Origin: Flavobacterium chilense | GTDB lineage: Bacteria > Bacteroidota > Bacteroidia > Flavobacteriales > Flavobacteriaceae | Direction of reading: 5' to 3' | Assembly: GCF_001602525.1 (NCBI RefSeq) | Contig: NZ_LSYT01000001.1 | Coordinates: forward strand, 930,001-994,000 | DNA length: 64,000 nucleotides | In this document: piece by piece, positions 1 to 7,731 of the stretch | Layout of the letters: every line of letters starts with the position of its first letter | Position numbering within the stretch: the stretch's first letter is position 1 | Made by a program: the position numbers and the translations under genes | Notes under the pieces: model-generated | The model's database searches: none | What the model saw: the letters and a program-made list of their open reading frames with translations, nothing else | Told to the model about the DNA's origin: nothing

Positions 1-1091
1 AATTAACCGACGCAACAGAAACCGAAAAAAATCAAATCATAGCCGAAGCCTTAACAATACGGGCTTATGCCCACTTTTTGTTGTCCTTAATTTACAGTCA
101 AAACTATGGATATACCTTAAATGCAACTCATTTAGGAATCGTTTACAACACTCAATCGATAAAATCAGGTATTAAATATCCTGAAAGAGAAACAGTTGCT
201 AATACTTATTCTTTCATTATCAACGATTTAAAAACGGCAATTAATAATTATACCACTACTTCAGGTTTAGAAGGCCCTGCCTATTCTTATTTTAGCAGTA
301 ACAGCGCAAAAGCCTTGCTTGCAAGAGTTTATTTGTATAAAAGAGACTGGCAAAACGCCTACGACACAGCAAATGATGTTATTATAAATTCAGGAATGTC
401 CCTTATGAGTTCTGCTAATTTAGTATCAGAATGGGAAAAACCGGATTTGCCTGTTTCTGAAATTTTGCTGGAATTTTCGACTCCAAAAGACAATTCAGGA
501 ACCACATCGAGTTCTATGGCCTCAATATTTGGCTATTCTACCTCGCCTGCTCCTTCTTTTACCATATCAGATACAGGTCGAAAATATGTGGCTTCAAACG
601 ATTTATTCAATCTTTATGAAACAAACGACTTACGTAAAAAGCTATTTTTAAACTTACAGCTTTCTACTTTAATTGCCGGAAATCAAGTATTGCAACCTTA
701 TAATTTTACCAAAAAATACCATGACAATCCGGGTTATGTAGCTTTTAGATTAAGCGAAATGTATTTAATACGTGCCGAAGCCGCTGCTCAAAACAACAAA
801 CCAGATTTAGCAATGGCAGATATTAATATCATCAGGTCCCGTGCCAATGCCACACTTTTAACCAGTTCTGCCAATATTCTTGAAAACGTGCTTTTAGAAA
901 GAAGAAAAGAACTTTGTTTTGAAGGGCATTTATTATTTGATCTTCTTAGAAATCAAAGAGGAATCACCAGAAACGACGGCTGTATATCAAACATTTGCAG
1001 TCTAAACTACCCTTCTCCAAAATTTATATTGCCAATACCAACTTACAATATCAATCTTAACTCAAACTTAAAGCAAAATGAATCGTATTAA
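1..1091 (+). CDS. SusD/RagB-family nutrient-binding lipoprotein, 5'-truncated by window edge
   Basis: The open frame runs in from the left edge (first whole codon at base 3), so the signal peptide and start lie outside. What is visible is the alpha-helical TPR-like body of a SusD protein: ALTIRAYAHF near the edge, repeated helices with YLIRAEAAAQ, and the family's C-terminal LLERRKELCFEG followed by FILPIPTYNINLN near the end. SusD proteins are outer-membrane lipoproteins that act as lids on SusC TonB-dependent channels, and a susC is expected just upstream. The stop overlaps the next gene by 14 bases, so the two are translationally coupled. The substrate cannot be told from this part; a downstream haem peroxidase, not glycosidases, makes a carbohydrate role uncertain. 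Confidence 0.9.
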   Translation, partial: LTDATETEKNQIIAEALTIRAYAHFLLSLIYSQNYGYTLNATHLGIVYNTQSIKSGIKYPERETVANTYSFIINDLKTAINNYTTTSGLEGPAYSYFSSNSAKALLARVYLYKRDWQNAYDTANDVIINSGMSLMSSANLVSEWEKPDLPVSEILLEFSTPKDNSGTTSSSMASIFGYSTSPAPSFTISDTGRKYVASNDLFNLYETNDLRKKLFLNLQLSTLIAGNQVLQPYNFTKKYHDNPGYVAFRLSEMYLIRAEAAAQNNKPDLAMADINIIRSRANATLLTSSANILENVLLERRKELCFEGHLLFDLLRNQRGITRNDGCISNICSLNYPSPKFILPIPTYNINLNSNLKQNESY

Positions 1092-2550
1092 ATTTATATC
1101 GACCTTAAGTATTGCTGTAATACTATTATTTGCATCCTGTTCTAAAGATGATTACAAATTAGGCAGCGAAAATGTAAATCCGTATTTAAGATTTAATTTC
1201 CAGCTTAAAAGTGACAATACACCTCTTGAATATCCAACGGTAAATGCCGCTTTGATTCCTGTAGACCATTATGAAAACAAGTCTGTAAAAACACTAAAAG
1301 TTCCTGTAGCGCTAACATCCTTTTCATTAAAAAATCCTGTAACAGCTACTTTTAGTGCTACTACAACCGGAATCAGTGATAGTTATAGCTTAAATCCGAA
1401 AACAGAACTTACTTTTCAGACTAATAAATTAACCGATACTATTTTTGTTTCTTTTGATAAAAGATGGACAGCTAACCAAAGTATTACCTTAAAACTGGAA
1501 AATACTTCAGATCCTGAAATTCATATCGGGAATCTGAATACCGAAGCTGTAAACGATACTTTCAGAATAGATTTGGGCACAATTTCTACCAACTATACTT
1601 TTCCAGTAAGCAAAATCGATATTAAAGGAGTTAAAGGAGAAGTGATTGATTTTAAAGTAAATTTCCCTAACGGATTTTTCCCTTCAGAAATCGATAAGCT
1701 TGAAATGTTTCAGTTTTTAAACGGGTTTGATTACCAGCTTACCCATGATGATTATGGTACAAACAGAAACGCTGTTACGTATCATTTAACACTTTTAGAA
1801 GACATTCAGAATGATGATGTTTATTACGAAAGTTCGCTTACCTTAAACAATACAGCCAATTATCCTGCAACAGGAAATAAAATCCTGCAAATTGTAAAAC
1901 CTATAAAATCCCCAAGAGATGTTCTGGCTAATCCGGCTTCTAAATTCTACGATTTATCGAATCAGTTTTATCTGACTTATGGCGAAAACTGGTTTGATAA
2001 AAGCGGAACTTGTGCCTGGCAGGCATTTAATGCTTTTACGTTTCCGGTTGTGGTAACAAAAGACAATCCAAATGCTATTTTATACAGCGATAAAGGCACC
2101 ACAAATCCAAACGACGATATTTACCACGATGCTTTCAAAATTGGGTTTAATGTTGTTTCGGGAACTTCGACAACCAATTCTTTCAACTTAAAACGATGGT
2201 TTACCAACGAAAGTACTGCAGCTGCCAATTCTCCCGGATTTAACATCACTTCAGCATTAGAATTTTTCCCAGAAAACGGAAACAGTAAAACACAGGGCAA
2301 AGTATTGGTTATTCCGCAATATATTACCGTTGCAAGCACCACAAAAAACAGTCATATTATTGCAATTGCAGGCGAAGGAACTTATAAAGAAATCAGCACC
2401 GGATTATTTGAAATTTCGTTTGAATTAAAGTTAACCAATCAGGAGTTATTTGGAGGAACAGCTACTTCTCAATACAAAATATACAACAACAAAACCTATC
2501 CAAAAATAAGCCCGATAAACGAGCCTTGTGCCAAAGAAGTTGATCTTTAG
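1078..2550 (+). CDS. Surface lipoprotein next to SusD, DUF4843-like N-terminal part
   Basis: A 490-residue lipoprotein: hydrophobic signal followed by the lipobox ..LLFASC, so Cys at about residue 21 would be lipidated. The ATG lies inside the 3' end of the SusD gene. The first ~170 residues look like the beta-sandwich DUF4843 proteins that commonly follow SusC/SusD pairs. The rest (about 170-490) is a second beta-rich region that I do not recognise. Likely an accessory surface component of the same uptake complex, exposed outside the cell. No catalytic motif is visible. Family assignment is from general pattern and position; lipoprotein status is clear. Confidence 0.75.
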   Translation: MNRIKFISTLSIAVILLFASCSKDDYKLGSENVNPYLRFNFQLKSDNTPLEYPTVNAALIPVDHYENKSVKTLKVPVALTSFSLKNPVTATFSATTTGISDSYSLNPKTELTFQTNKLTDTIFVSFDKRWTANQSITLKLENTSDPEIHIGNLNTEAVNDTFRIDLGTISTNYTFPVSKIDIKGVKGEVIDFKVNFPNGFFPSEIDKLEMFQFLNGFDYQLTHDDYGTNRNAVTYHLTLLEDIQNDDVYYESSLTLNNTANYPATGNKILQIVKPIKSPRDVLANPASKFYDLSNQFYLTYGENWFDKSGTCAWQAFNAFTFPVVVTKDNPNAILYSDKGTTNPNDDIYHDAFKIGFNVVSGTSTTNSFNLKRWFTNESTAAANSPGFNITSALEFFPENGNSKTQGKVLVIPQYITVASTTKNSHIIAIAGEGTYKEISTGLFEISFELKLTNQELFGGTATSQYKIYNNKTYPKISPINEPCAKEVDL

Positions 2551-2625
2551 ATATAGACGTTTTAAATCGCAGCATTTAGTTTTAGTGTAACGTATTAACT
2601 ACATACAAAAACACCAATACATTCC

Positions 2626-2660
2626 GCTTTGTCAAAGTGTAAAACTCTGACAAAGCTTTT
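2626..2660 (+). terminator. Hairpin terminator after the SusD operon
   Basis: GCTTTGTCA (2626-2634) pairs perfectly with TGACAAAGC (2648-2656) and is followed by TTTT. It lies 75 bases after the lipoprotein stop and before the peroxidase gene, so the peroxidase may be a separate transcript or reached by readthrough. Confidence 0.6.
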
Positions 2661-2726
2661 GCCTCCAAACTAAAAGCTAAGATCGAAAACTAAGCATACA
2701 TCAAAAAAAACAAAAAAATAAAAGAA

Positions 2727-3869
2727 TTGAAAAAACTAATCTTTCCAATCTTACTCCTAATTAGTCTGACGGCTTACAAAAGCATCGAACAGCCTGATTA
2801 TATCGATATACAGGAATTAAGAAAATTGTATTCGAGCGGAGATCCGTCTTCCTGGCCTGCGCCTGAATTAGATAAAAGTATAGACAAAAAAGCATTCCAG
2901 GATATTGGAGTGCTTTCTGCTGTTCCATACCCGGAGTACAATCCGTATTCGAAAGAAAAAGAAAATCTGGGTAAAATATTGTTTTTTGATCCGAGATTAT
3001 CCAACAGCGGACAAATTGCCTGTGCTTCCTGTCATAATCCTGAACTGGGCTGGACTGACAATCTAACGCGCTCTTTTGGTCACGATCGTCAGACAGGAAA
3101 ACGCAACTCAATGACAATTTTAAACTCGGCGTATGCCAAAACTTTATTCTGGGACGGCCGTGCTTCAAGTCTTGAAGATCAGGCGCAATTTCCTATTGGA
3201 GATCCTCTCGAAATGAATGAGAAACTCACTATTGCGGTCGATAAAATTGCCAAAATCAAAGGTTATAATGAGCTTTTTACAGCTGCTTTTGGCGATAAAA
3301 AAGTAAGTCTGCAAAGAATACAATATGCAATTGCTACTTTCGAAAGATCGATTAATAGCCCGAAAAGTAAATTTGATCAGTTCATAAGCGGAAAATCTGA
3401 TGCTTATACCGATTCTCAGGTAAAAGGCCTGCATTTGTTCAGGACCAAAGCACAATGCATTAATTGTCATAATACACCTTATTTTAGCGACAATCAGTTT
3501 CATAACGACGGACAAACTTTATTTGGTACAAAAAATGAAGATTTCGGACGTTATAATGTGACGAAAAACAAAGATGATATTGGCAAATTCAGAACACCAA
3601 CCTTACGTGAAGTTGTCAATACCAAACCCTGGATGCATCACGGGCATTTTCCGTCTTTACTGGATGTTGTCGAATTGTATAATTTAGGAAATCCAGCTCC
3701 GGTACAGAAAAAATATCTGGGAACAGCACGTGATTCATTAATTCCAAAACCGGATCCGTTGCTCAAAAAGTTAGATTTAAGTAAAGAAGAAATCAGTGAT
3801 CTTCTCGCTTTTATCGAAACTTTGAGTACACCAACACGAAGAATTATTATTCCAGCCATGCCTAAGTAA
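2727..3869 (+). CDS. Di-haem cytochrome c peroxidase (CcpA/MauG family)
   Basis: A 380-residue exported protein with two c-type haem sites, CASCH at about residue 99 and CINCH at about residue 245, the hallmark of di-haem peroxidases that reduce hydrogen peroxide in the periplasm using cytochrome electrons (MauG relatives oxidise proteins). DPRLSNSGQIACASCH and the C-terminal FRTPTLRE match the family. The start is TTG at 2727; no in-frame ATG fits the signal peptide. The signal ends ..LTAYKS where relatives often have a lipobox Cys (LTACKS), so it may be soluble and not anchored. It follows a SusD/lipoprotein pair, an arrangement that suggests a shared metal- or haem-related substrate (inference). 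Confidence 0.88.
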   Translation: MKKLIFPILLLISLTAYKSIEQPDYIDIQELRKLYSSGDPSSWPAPELDKSIDKKAFQDIGVLSAVPYPEYNPYSKEKENLGKILFFDPRLSNSGQIACASCHNPELGWTDNLTRSFGHDRQTGKRNSMTILNSAYAKTLFWDGRASSLEDQAQFPIGDPLEMNEKLTIAVDKIAKIKGYNELFTAAFGDKKVSLQRIQYAIATFERSINSPKSKFDQFISGKSDAYTDSQVKGLHLFRTKAQCINCHNTPYFSDNQFHNDGQTLFGTKNEDFGRYNVTKNKDDIGKFRTPTLREVVNTKPWMHHGHFPSLLDVVELYNLGNPAPVQKKYLGTARDSLIPKPDPLLKKLDLSKEEISDLLAFIETLSTPTRRIIIPAMPK

Positions 3870-3921
3870 AGACAAATACAAAAACGGTTTCTTAAATTGT
3901 CCCCAAAATTTTTGAACCTGC

Positions 3922-3953
3922 AAAGCCTGTTTCCTTCTGAAACGGGCTTTTTT
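3922..3953 (+). terminator. Rho-independent terminator after the peroxidase
   Basis: AAAGCCTGTTTC (3922-3933) pairs with GAAACGGGCTTT (3939-3950), loop CTTCT, and runs into TTTTTT. Strong and well placed 53 bases after the stop codon. Confidence 0.85.
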
Positions 3954-4021
3954 ATGTTTTTTAAAGTTACTTAAAGTCTCTCTTATTATATATCATTAAA
4001 AAAATTTGTTTTAGAAATATC

Positions 4022-4044
4022 TATATCGTAATATTGCAATATTA
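4022..4044 (+). promoter_or_regulatory. ArsR operator 1
   Basis: TAATATTGCAATATTA at 4029-4044 is a perfect 16-base palindrome, preceded by TATATCG. The same motif (TATATCGCAATATTGC) recurs at 4399-4420. It lies 12 bases upstream of the ArsR start codon, the expected place for an autoregulatory ArsR/SmtB site. Binding by this ArsR is inferred. Confidence 0.7.
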
Positions 4045-4055
4045 AATTAAAAATC

Positions 4056-4382
4056 ATGGGCGCAACTAAAACAGAACATTTTACAGCTAAGCAAAATCAA
4101 ATTGCGACGATTGCAAAAGCTTTAGGGCATCCTGCCAGAATTGCCATTATTGAATATCTTTTAAAAGTAAATGAATGCATTTGCGGAGATATCGTTAATG
4201 AGCTTCCGTTAGCACAGCCAACCGTTTCGCAGCATCTTAAAGAATTGAAAAATGCCGGACTGATCAAAGGAAACATCGAAGGAAATGCCATTTGTTACTG
4301 CATAGACGAAACTACTTTTGATCTGTTAAAAACGTATTTCTCTACTATTATTGCCGTTACCAAAGAGCAGAAATGCTGTTGA
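4056..4382 (+). CDS. arsR: ArsR/SmtB-family metalloregulator, arsenic type
   Basis: A 108-residue winged-helix repressor: GHPARIAIIEYLL, then NECICGDIV, which carries the CxC thiol pair used by ArsR proteins to sense As(III)/Sb(III), then the recognition helix QPTVSQHLKELKNAGL and the wing. An extra KCC ends the protein and could supply further thiols. The gene heads the operon with DUF6428, a 41-aa peptide and ArsC, and palindromes sit on both sides of it. Expected action: bind the operators and release when trivalent arsenic binds. The fold and Cys pair are visible; the ligand is inferred from family and neighbours. Confidence 0.9.
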   Translation: MGATKTEHFTAKQNQIATIAKALGHPARIAIIEYLLKVNECICGDIVNELPLAQPTVSQHLKELKNAGLIKGNIEGNAICYCIDETTFDLLKTYFSTIIAVTKEQKCC

Positions 4383-4398
4383 CCTTTTTTTAAAAATT

Positions 4399-4420
4399 TA
4401 TATCGCAATATTGCATTATA
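4399..4420 (+). promoter_or_regulatory. ArsR operator 2, inside the operon
   Basis: TTATATCGCAATATTGCATTATAA; its core GCAATATTGC is a perfect 10-base palindrome that repeats the operator ahead of arsR. It lies between arsR (ends 4382) and the DUF6428 gene (starts 4437), implying a second, separately repressed promoter for the downstream genes. Confidence 0.7.
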
Positions 4421-4436
4421 ACAATAAAAATAAATA

Positions 4437-4904
4437 ATGATGAAATTATCAGAAATCAAAAAAATCCTTCCGAATTTAGAAAATACAGTGTTTCAGTTAG
4501 AAAACGGAACTTTTGTTCCCGAACATTTTCATGTTACCGAAGTAGGAACCATTACTAAAAAATTTATCGATTGCGGAGGCGTTATTCGCAATGAAAATGT
4601 AGTCAATTTTCAATTATGGAATGCCGATGATTACGAACACAGACTAAAGCCGGGAAAACTGCTACAGATCATCAAATTATCTGAAGAAAAACTGAATATC
4701 GAAGATTTTGATATTGAAGTAGAATATCAAAATGAAACGATTGGCAGATATGATTTAGAGTTTAATGGCAGTCATTTTATATTGAAAAACAAAGTTACAG
4801 CCTGCCTGGCACAAGATGCCTGCGGAATTCCATCTCAATCTGGTTTTATCGAGTTAAACAAGGACAAAACAAATTCCTGTTCTCCGGATTCCGGCTGTTG
4901 TTAA
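4437..4904 (+). CDS. DUF6428 family protein (ars-operon associated)
   Basis: A 155-residue cytoplasmic protein with no signal peptide, matching DUF6428, a family recurrently placed between arsR and arsC in Bacteroidota. EHFHVTEVG near residue 30 and two Cys-bearing segments, CLAQDACG near 122 and the tail SCSPDSGCC, are visible; the Cys-rich tail suggests thiol chemistry or metalloid binding. Biochemical function is unknown to me. The start may be either of two adjacent ATGs (4437 or 4440). The second ars palindrome lies just upstream. Confidence 0.85.
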   Translation: MMKLSEIKKILPNLENTVFQLENGTFVPEHFHVTEVGTITKKFIDCGGVIRNENVVNFQLWNADDYEHRLKPGKLLQIIKLSEEKLNIEDFDIEVEYQNETIGRYDLEFNGSHFILKNKVTACLAQDACGIPSQSGFIELNKDKTNSCSPDSGCC

Positions 4905-4907
4905 GCA

Positions 4908-5033
4908 ATGAGTGCCTTGTTCCTTAAATATAAAAAACCAATTATAATCACTACAGCTGTTATTGTTTTGCAACTCATTTTTGGTTTTGAGCCAAAGTTT
5001 TGCCTTATCAATATCATTTGGTTACTTGTTTAA
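4908..5033 (+). CDS. 41-residue single-span membrane peptide in the ars operon
   Basis: ATG at 4908, stop TAA at 5031-5033. The frame begins 3 bases after the DUF6428 stop and ends 3 bases before the arsC start, so it fills the gap exactly, as a real operon gene would. Translation begins MSALFLKYKKPIIITTAV: a short basic N-terminus, then one hydrophobic segment (about residues 11-26), then a short FEPKFC stretch and a second hydrophobic tail INIIWLLV. No homologue is recognised. It could be a small accessory membrane peptide or the remnant of a transporter; the tight spacing argues for a gene. Confidence 0.6.
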   Translation: MSALFLKYKKPIIITTAVIVLQLIFGFEPKFCLINIIWLLV

Positions 5034-5036
5034 ATT

Positions 5037-5468
5037 ATGACAAAAAAAATTCTGGTACTCTGCACAGGTAATAGTTGCAGAAGCCAAATCGCCGAAGGGT
5101 ATTTACGCCATTTTTCAGGAGATCAGGCAGAAATTTACAGTGCCGGTGTCGAAACACACGGTGTAAATCCAAGGGCGATCGAAACGATGAAAGAAGACGG
5201 AATCGATATTTCAAAACATACTTCAAATCATATTGATGAATATCAGAACATTGATTTTGATATTGTCCTTACGGTTTGTGATAATGCCAAAGAGAGATGC
5301 CCGTTTTTTCCGTCAAAAGCTCAAAAATTTCATCAAAACTTTCAGGACCCTGCCAAAGCAACCGGAACCGAAGAAGAAATTTTACAGGAGTTTAGATCTG
5401 TCCAACAAACTATAAAAGAATATTGTCATGATTTTATAAAAAACAATATATTTATAAAAGTAAATTAG
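5037..5468 (+). CDS. arsC: Arsenate reductase, thioredoxin-coupled low-MW phosphatase type
   Basis: A 143-residue enzyme with the low-molecular-weight tyrosine phosphatase fold. The P-loop CTGNSCRS gives nucleophile Cys9 and Arg15; VCDNAKERCPF gives Cys81 and Cys88, the relay pair of thioredoxin-linked ArsC; QDPAKA gives the general acid Asp104. It reduces As(V) to As(III) in the cytoplasm, Cys81-Cys88 forming the disulphide that thioredoxin resolves. Last gene of the ars operon; no ACR3 or ArsB exporter follows, so export of the arsenite formed must rely on a gene elsewhere. Confidence 0.93.
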   Translation: MTKKILVLCTGNSCRSQIAEGYLRHFSGDQAEIYSAGVETHGVNPRAIETMKEDGIDISKHTSNHIDEYQNIDFDIVLTVCDNAKERCPFFPSKAQKFHQNFQDPAKATGTEEEILQEFRSVQQTIKEYCHDFIKNNIFIKVN

Positions 5469-5473
5469 GTCAT

Positions 5474-5890
5474 ATGTCAGAGCAGAAATTAAATTTGAAT
5501 TTTAATCCAATGAATAAGCAATTGTTCAAAGAAAATCTCTTAAAAACAATTGAAGAAATAATTTCAACTCAAAAAAAATCCCAAACGAACTATAAATTTA
5601 CAATAACAATAGATGAAGAATCTGTTAAAAATCATAATTCAGCAGATGACTTGATGAGATTAGTCGTTTTTAACAACTATAATATACCAAATAAAATTAG
5701 AGAATTAGATGAAGTTATTGATTTCCTAACTCATCCTAAACTATACTTTCCATTATGGATAAATGTTTCTGTAAAAGAATATTTAAAAGATAGTATTATT
5801 TTTAAAATAGAATCAAGTTCCAGATTTAGAAAATCTTCTGAATTACAAAATAAGGAAACAAATCATCCGCCATTTAAGGCAATCTATTAA
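5474..5890 (+). CDS. Hypothetical protein, 138 aa
   Basis: The frame starts 5 bases after arsC. No family recognised. The product is Lys/Asn/Ile-rich, without signal or membrane segments, predicted mixed alpha/beta; NNYNIPNKIRELDEVIDFL in the middle and PLWINVSVKEYL later are its most distinctive parts. An alternative ATG at 5513 would remove 13 residues. AT-richness higher than the ars genes and the weak relation to them suggest an independent, perhaps recently acquired, small gene. Confidence 0.55.
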   Translation: MSEQKLNLNFNPMNKQLFKENLLKTIEEIISTQKKSQTNYKFTITIDEESVKNHNSADDLMRLVVFNNYNIPNKIRELDEVIDFLTHPKLYFPLWINVSVKEYLKDSIIFKIESSSRFRKSSELQNKETNHPPFKAIY

Positions 5891-5935
5891 AAATATCTTC
5901 AAAGAGTCTTTTTAGACATTCTAATTTATATAGTT

Positions 5936-6373
5936 TTATTTATTTTCATTATTTGATTTCAGAATATATTCTTTCATCTGTTTTTCGACATAAATATCCA
6001 GTAATAGCCAAATATCAAAATCAGTATAGAGATACATTTTTGCATAAAGTTTATCAATCATTTCGTCATCTGGATTTTGTTGGAATCGCTTATATATTTC
6101 TTGCAATATTTTTGATTCATTATTGGCTTCAATATTTCCTAATGCTGTAATTATATTTGGAACATGTTCTTTGATACTATTTTGAAGAACATCGCCTTGC
6201 ATATTCATTTCTGTATCAAAATCTATTAAAAAAATGATGTCTCTAATAAACTGAGGGTATTCAAGTAACTTATTTCTATCAATTGGCTCATTATAAATTT
6301 TAGCCATTGATTGGACAACATCATCGGCCGTCATGTCACATAAATTGTTTAATGTTTTTTCAATGAAATTCAT
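5936..6373 (-). CDS. DUF4375/DMP19-like protein
   Basis: A 145-residue, mostly helical cytoplasmic protein converging on the preceding gene. A region around residues 50-90 (FDTEMNMQGDVLQNSIKEHV then ALGNIEANNESKILQEIYK) resembles the DUF4375/DMP19 pattern of an acidic start, a glycine-containing turn and helices, though the usual NGGF motif is replaced by MQGD. DMP19 proteins include DNA mimics and many members of unknown role. Assignment is tentative. Confidence 0.5.
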   Translation of the reverse strand: MNFIEKTLNNLCDMTADDVVQSMAKIYNEPIDRNKLLEYPQFIRDIIFLIDFDTEMNMQGDVLQNSIKEHVPNIITALGNIEANNESKILQEIYKRFQQNPDDEMIDKLYAKMYLYTDFDIWLLLDIYVEKQMKEYILKSNNENK

Positions 6374-6611
6374 AAGTTAAATAATAAAAGACAAATTTAT
6401 GAATATTTAAGTTTTCAAAGAATCTGTAAAAATTATAAGTATATTAAAATAAGACAAACAATTATAAAACTTGACATACCAAATACTTATAATACTAATT
6501 TGCTATTCCTTCATTGAGGTATAAAATAACGCATCCGTCAAAATACAAATGTCGTTTTTTAAATTTGTGTGAAACCAAAAGAAGTTATTGCTTCTTCTAA
6601 AAAGTATTATC

Positions 6612-7262
6612 ATGAAATTAGAACACATTCAAATTCAGACCCGCAATATTCAAAAAACTGCTGCATTTTATACTACTGTATTAGAACTTCCCATCATCGA
6701 AAAAACAGCAACATCAATTAGCATTCAGGCGGGTGATTCTGTTTTAAAGTTTGTTAATGATCCAGAGTTTAAGTCGATTTATCATTTTGCCTTTAATATT
6801 CCGAAAAACAAACTTGATGAGGCAATTCAATGGTGCAAAAACAAAGTTGATTTGATTTTTATTAAAGATCAAAATGTCATCACAAACTTTGAAAACTGGA
6901 ATGCCAACGCGGTTTATTTCTATGATAATAATGGAAATTTACTGGAATTTATCGCCAGACATGATTTGAATAATGCACAAACAGAAACATTCACTTCAAA
7001 ATCAATTTTGAACATCAGTGAAATTGGTATCGTCAATGAAAATCCGTTAGCATTGGGAAAAGAATTAATAGCAGAATATGATTTGGAATTCTTTTCTAAA
7101 AATGACAATAGCGAACTTTTTGCCGCTGTTGGTGATGACGAAGGTTTACTAATTATGGTTAAACCAAATCGAAACTGGTATCCTACCCAAACACCATCTG
7201 AAAGCAATAAAACTGAAGTTAAAATAGTAAATAACGGAACTCAAATTGAATTAAAGTTTTAA
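6612..7262 (+). CDS. VOC-superfamily (glyoxalase/dioxygenase fold) protein
   Basis: A 216-residue protein starting at ATG 6612 (MKLEHIQIQTRNI); an upstream TTG at 6588 is less likely. Residues 1-120 form a complete betaalphabetabetabeta unit with metal-site candidates His4 and the Glu of NGNLLEFI; the second half, from about residue 125 (NISEIGIVNEN), looks like a weaker second unit. VOC proteins include glyoxalases, ring-cleavage dioxygenases and antibiotic-binding proteins; the substrate cannot be told. A TAAATTTG sequence at 6560-6567 fits the Bacteroidota -7 promoter box. Confidence 0.8.
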   Translation: MKLEHIQIQTRNIQKTAAFYTTVLELPIIEKTATSISIQAGDSVLKFVNDPEFKSIYHFAFNIPKNKLDEAIQWCKNKVDLIFIKDQNVITNFENWNANAVYFYDNNGNLLEFIARHDLNNAQTETFTSKSILNISEIGIVNENPLALGKELIAEYDLEFFSKNDNSELFAAVGDDEGLLIMVKPNRNWYPTQTPSESNKTEVKIVNNGTQIELKF

Positions 7263-7326
7263 AAGACTTTATTGTTTTCGTTATTTAATATTCTCTATTT
7301 TTATAGAAAACTAAAATTTCAAAAAA

Positions 7327-7725
7327 ATGCCATTTGTACGAATCAGTTTGCCTAAGAAACTTTCATTAGCAACCAAAAACAATATTTCAGCAGCGGTTCA
7401 TCAGTCTTTAATAGCTGAATTTAATATTCCGAAAGATGATTATTTTCATGTTATTGAAGAACTGGAGCAGCATCAGATTAAATATCCTGAAAGTTATCTT
7501 GGTATTTCACATTCTGAAGATATTGTATATGTTCAAATTACCGCAGGACAAGGCCGAACAGCCGAACAAAAGAAAAAATTATACCATCAAATTGCGACAA
7601 AAATTGCTGCAACAACAGAAATTCAGATCAATAATGTCATCATTATTTTATTAGAAAATAACGGTTTAGAAAATTGGTCTTTTGGTAATGGTGAAATTCA
7701 GGAACCTGCACATTTAAAGAAATAA
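7327..7725 (+). CDS. Tautomerase-family protein (4-OT-like)
   Basis: A 132-residue protein of the tautomerase superfamily. After removal of Met, Pro1 of MPFVRISLPKKLS would be the catalytic base. Two betaalphabeta halves are visible (residues 1-60 and 68-128), the second containing QGRTAEQKKKLYHQIA. The length fits the fused-dimer-like Tautomerase_2 group. The usual reaction is keto-enol tautomerisation in aromatic catabolism; the substrate is unknown. It ends 6 bases from the convergent barrel gene, with no terminator between. Confidence 0.8.
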   Translation: MPFVRISLPKKLSLATKNNISAAVHQSLIAEFNIPKDDYFHVIEELEQHQIKYPESYLGISHSEDIVYVQITAGQGRTAEQKKKLYHQIATKIAATTEIQINNVIIILLENNGLENWSFGNGEIQEPAHLKK

Positions 7726-7731
7726 AATCTT

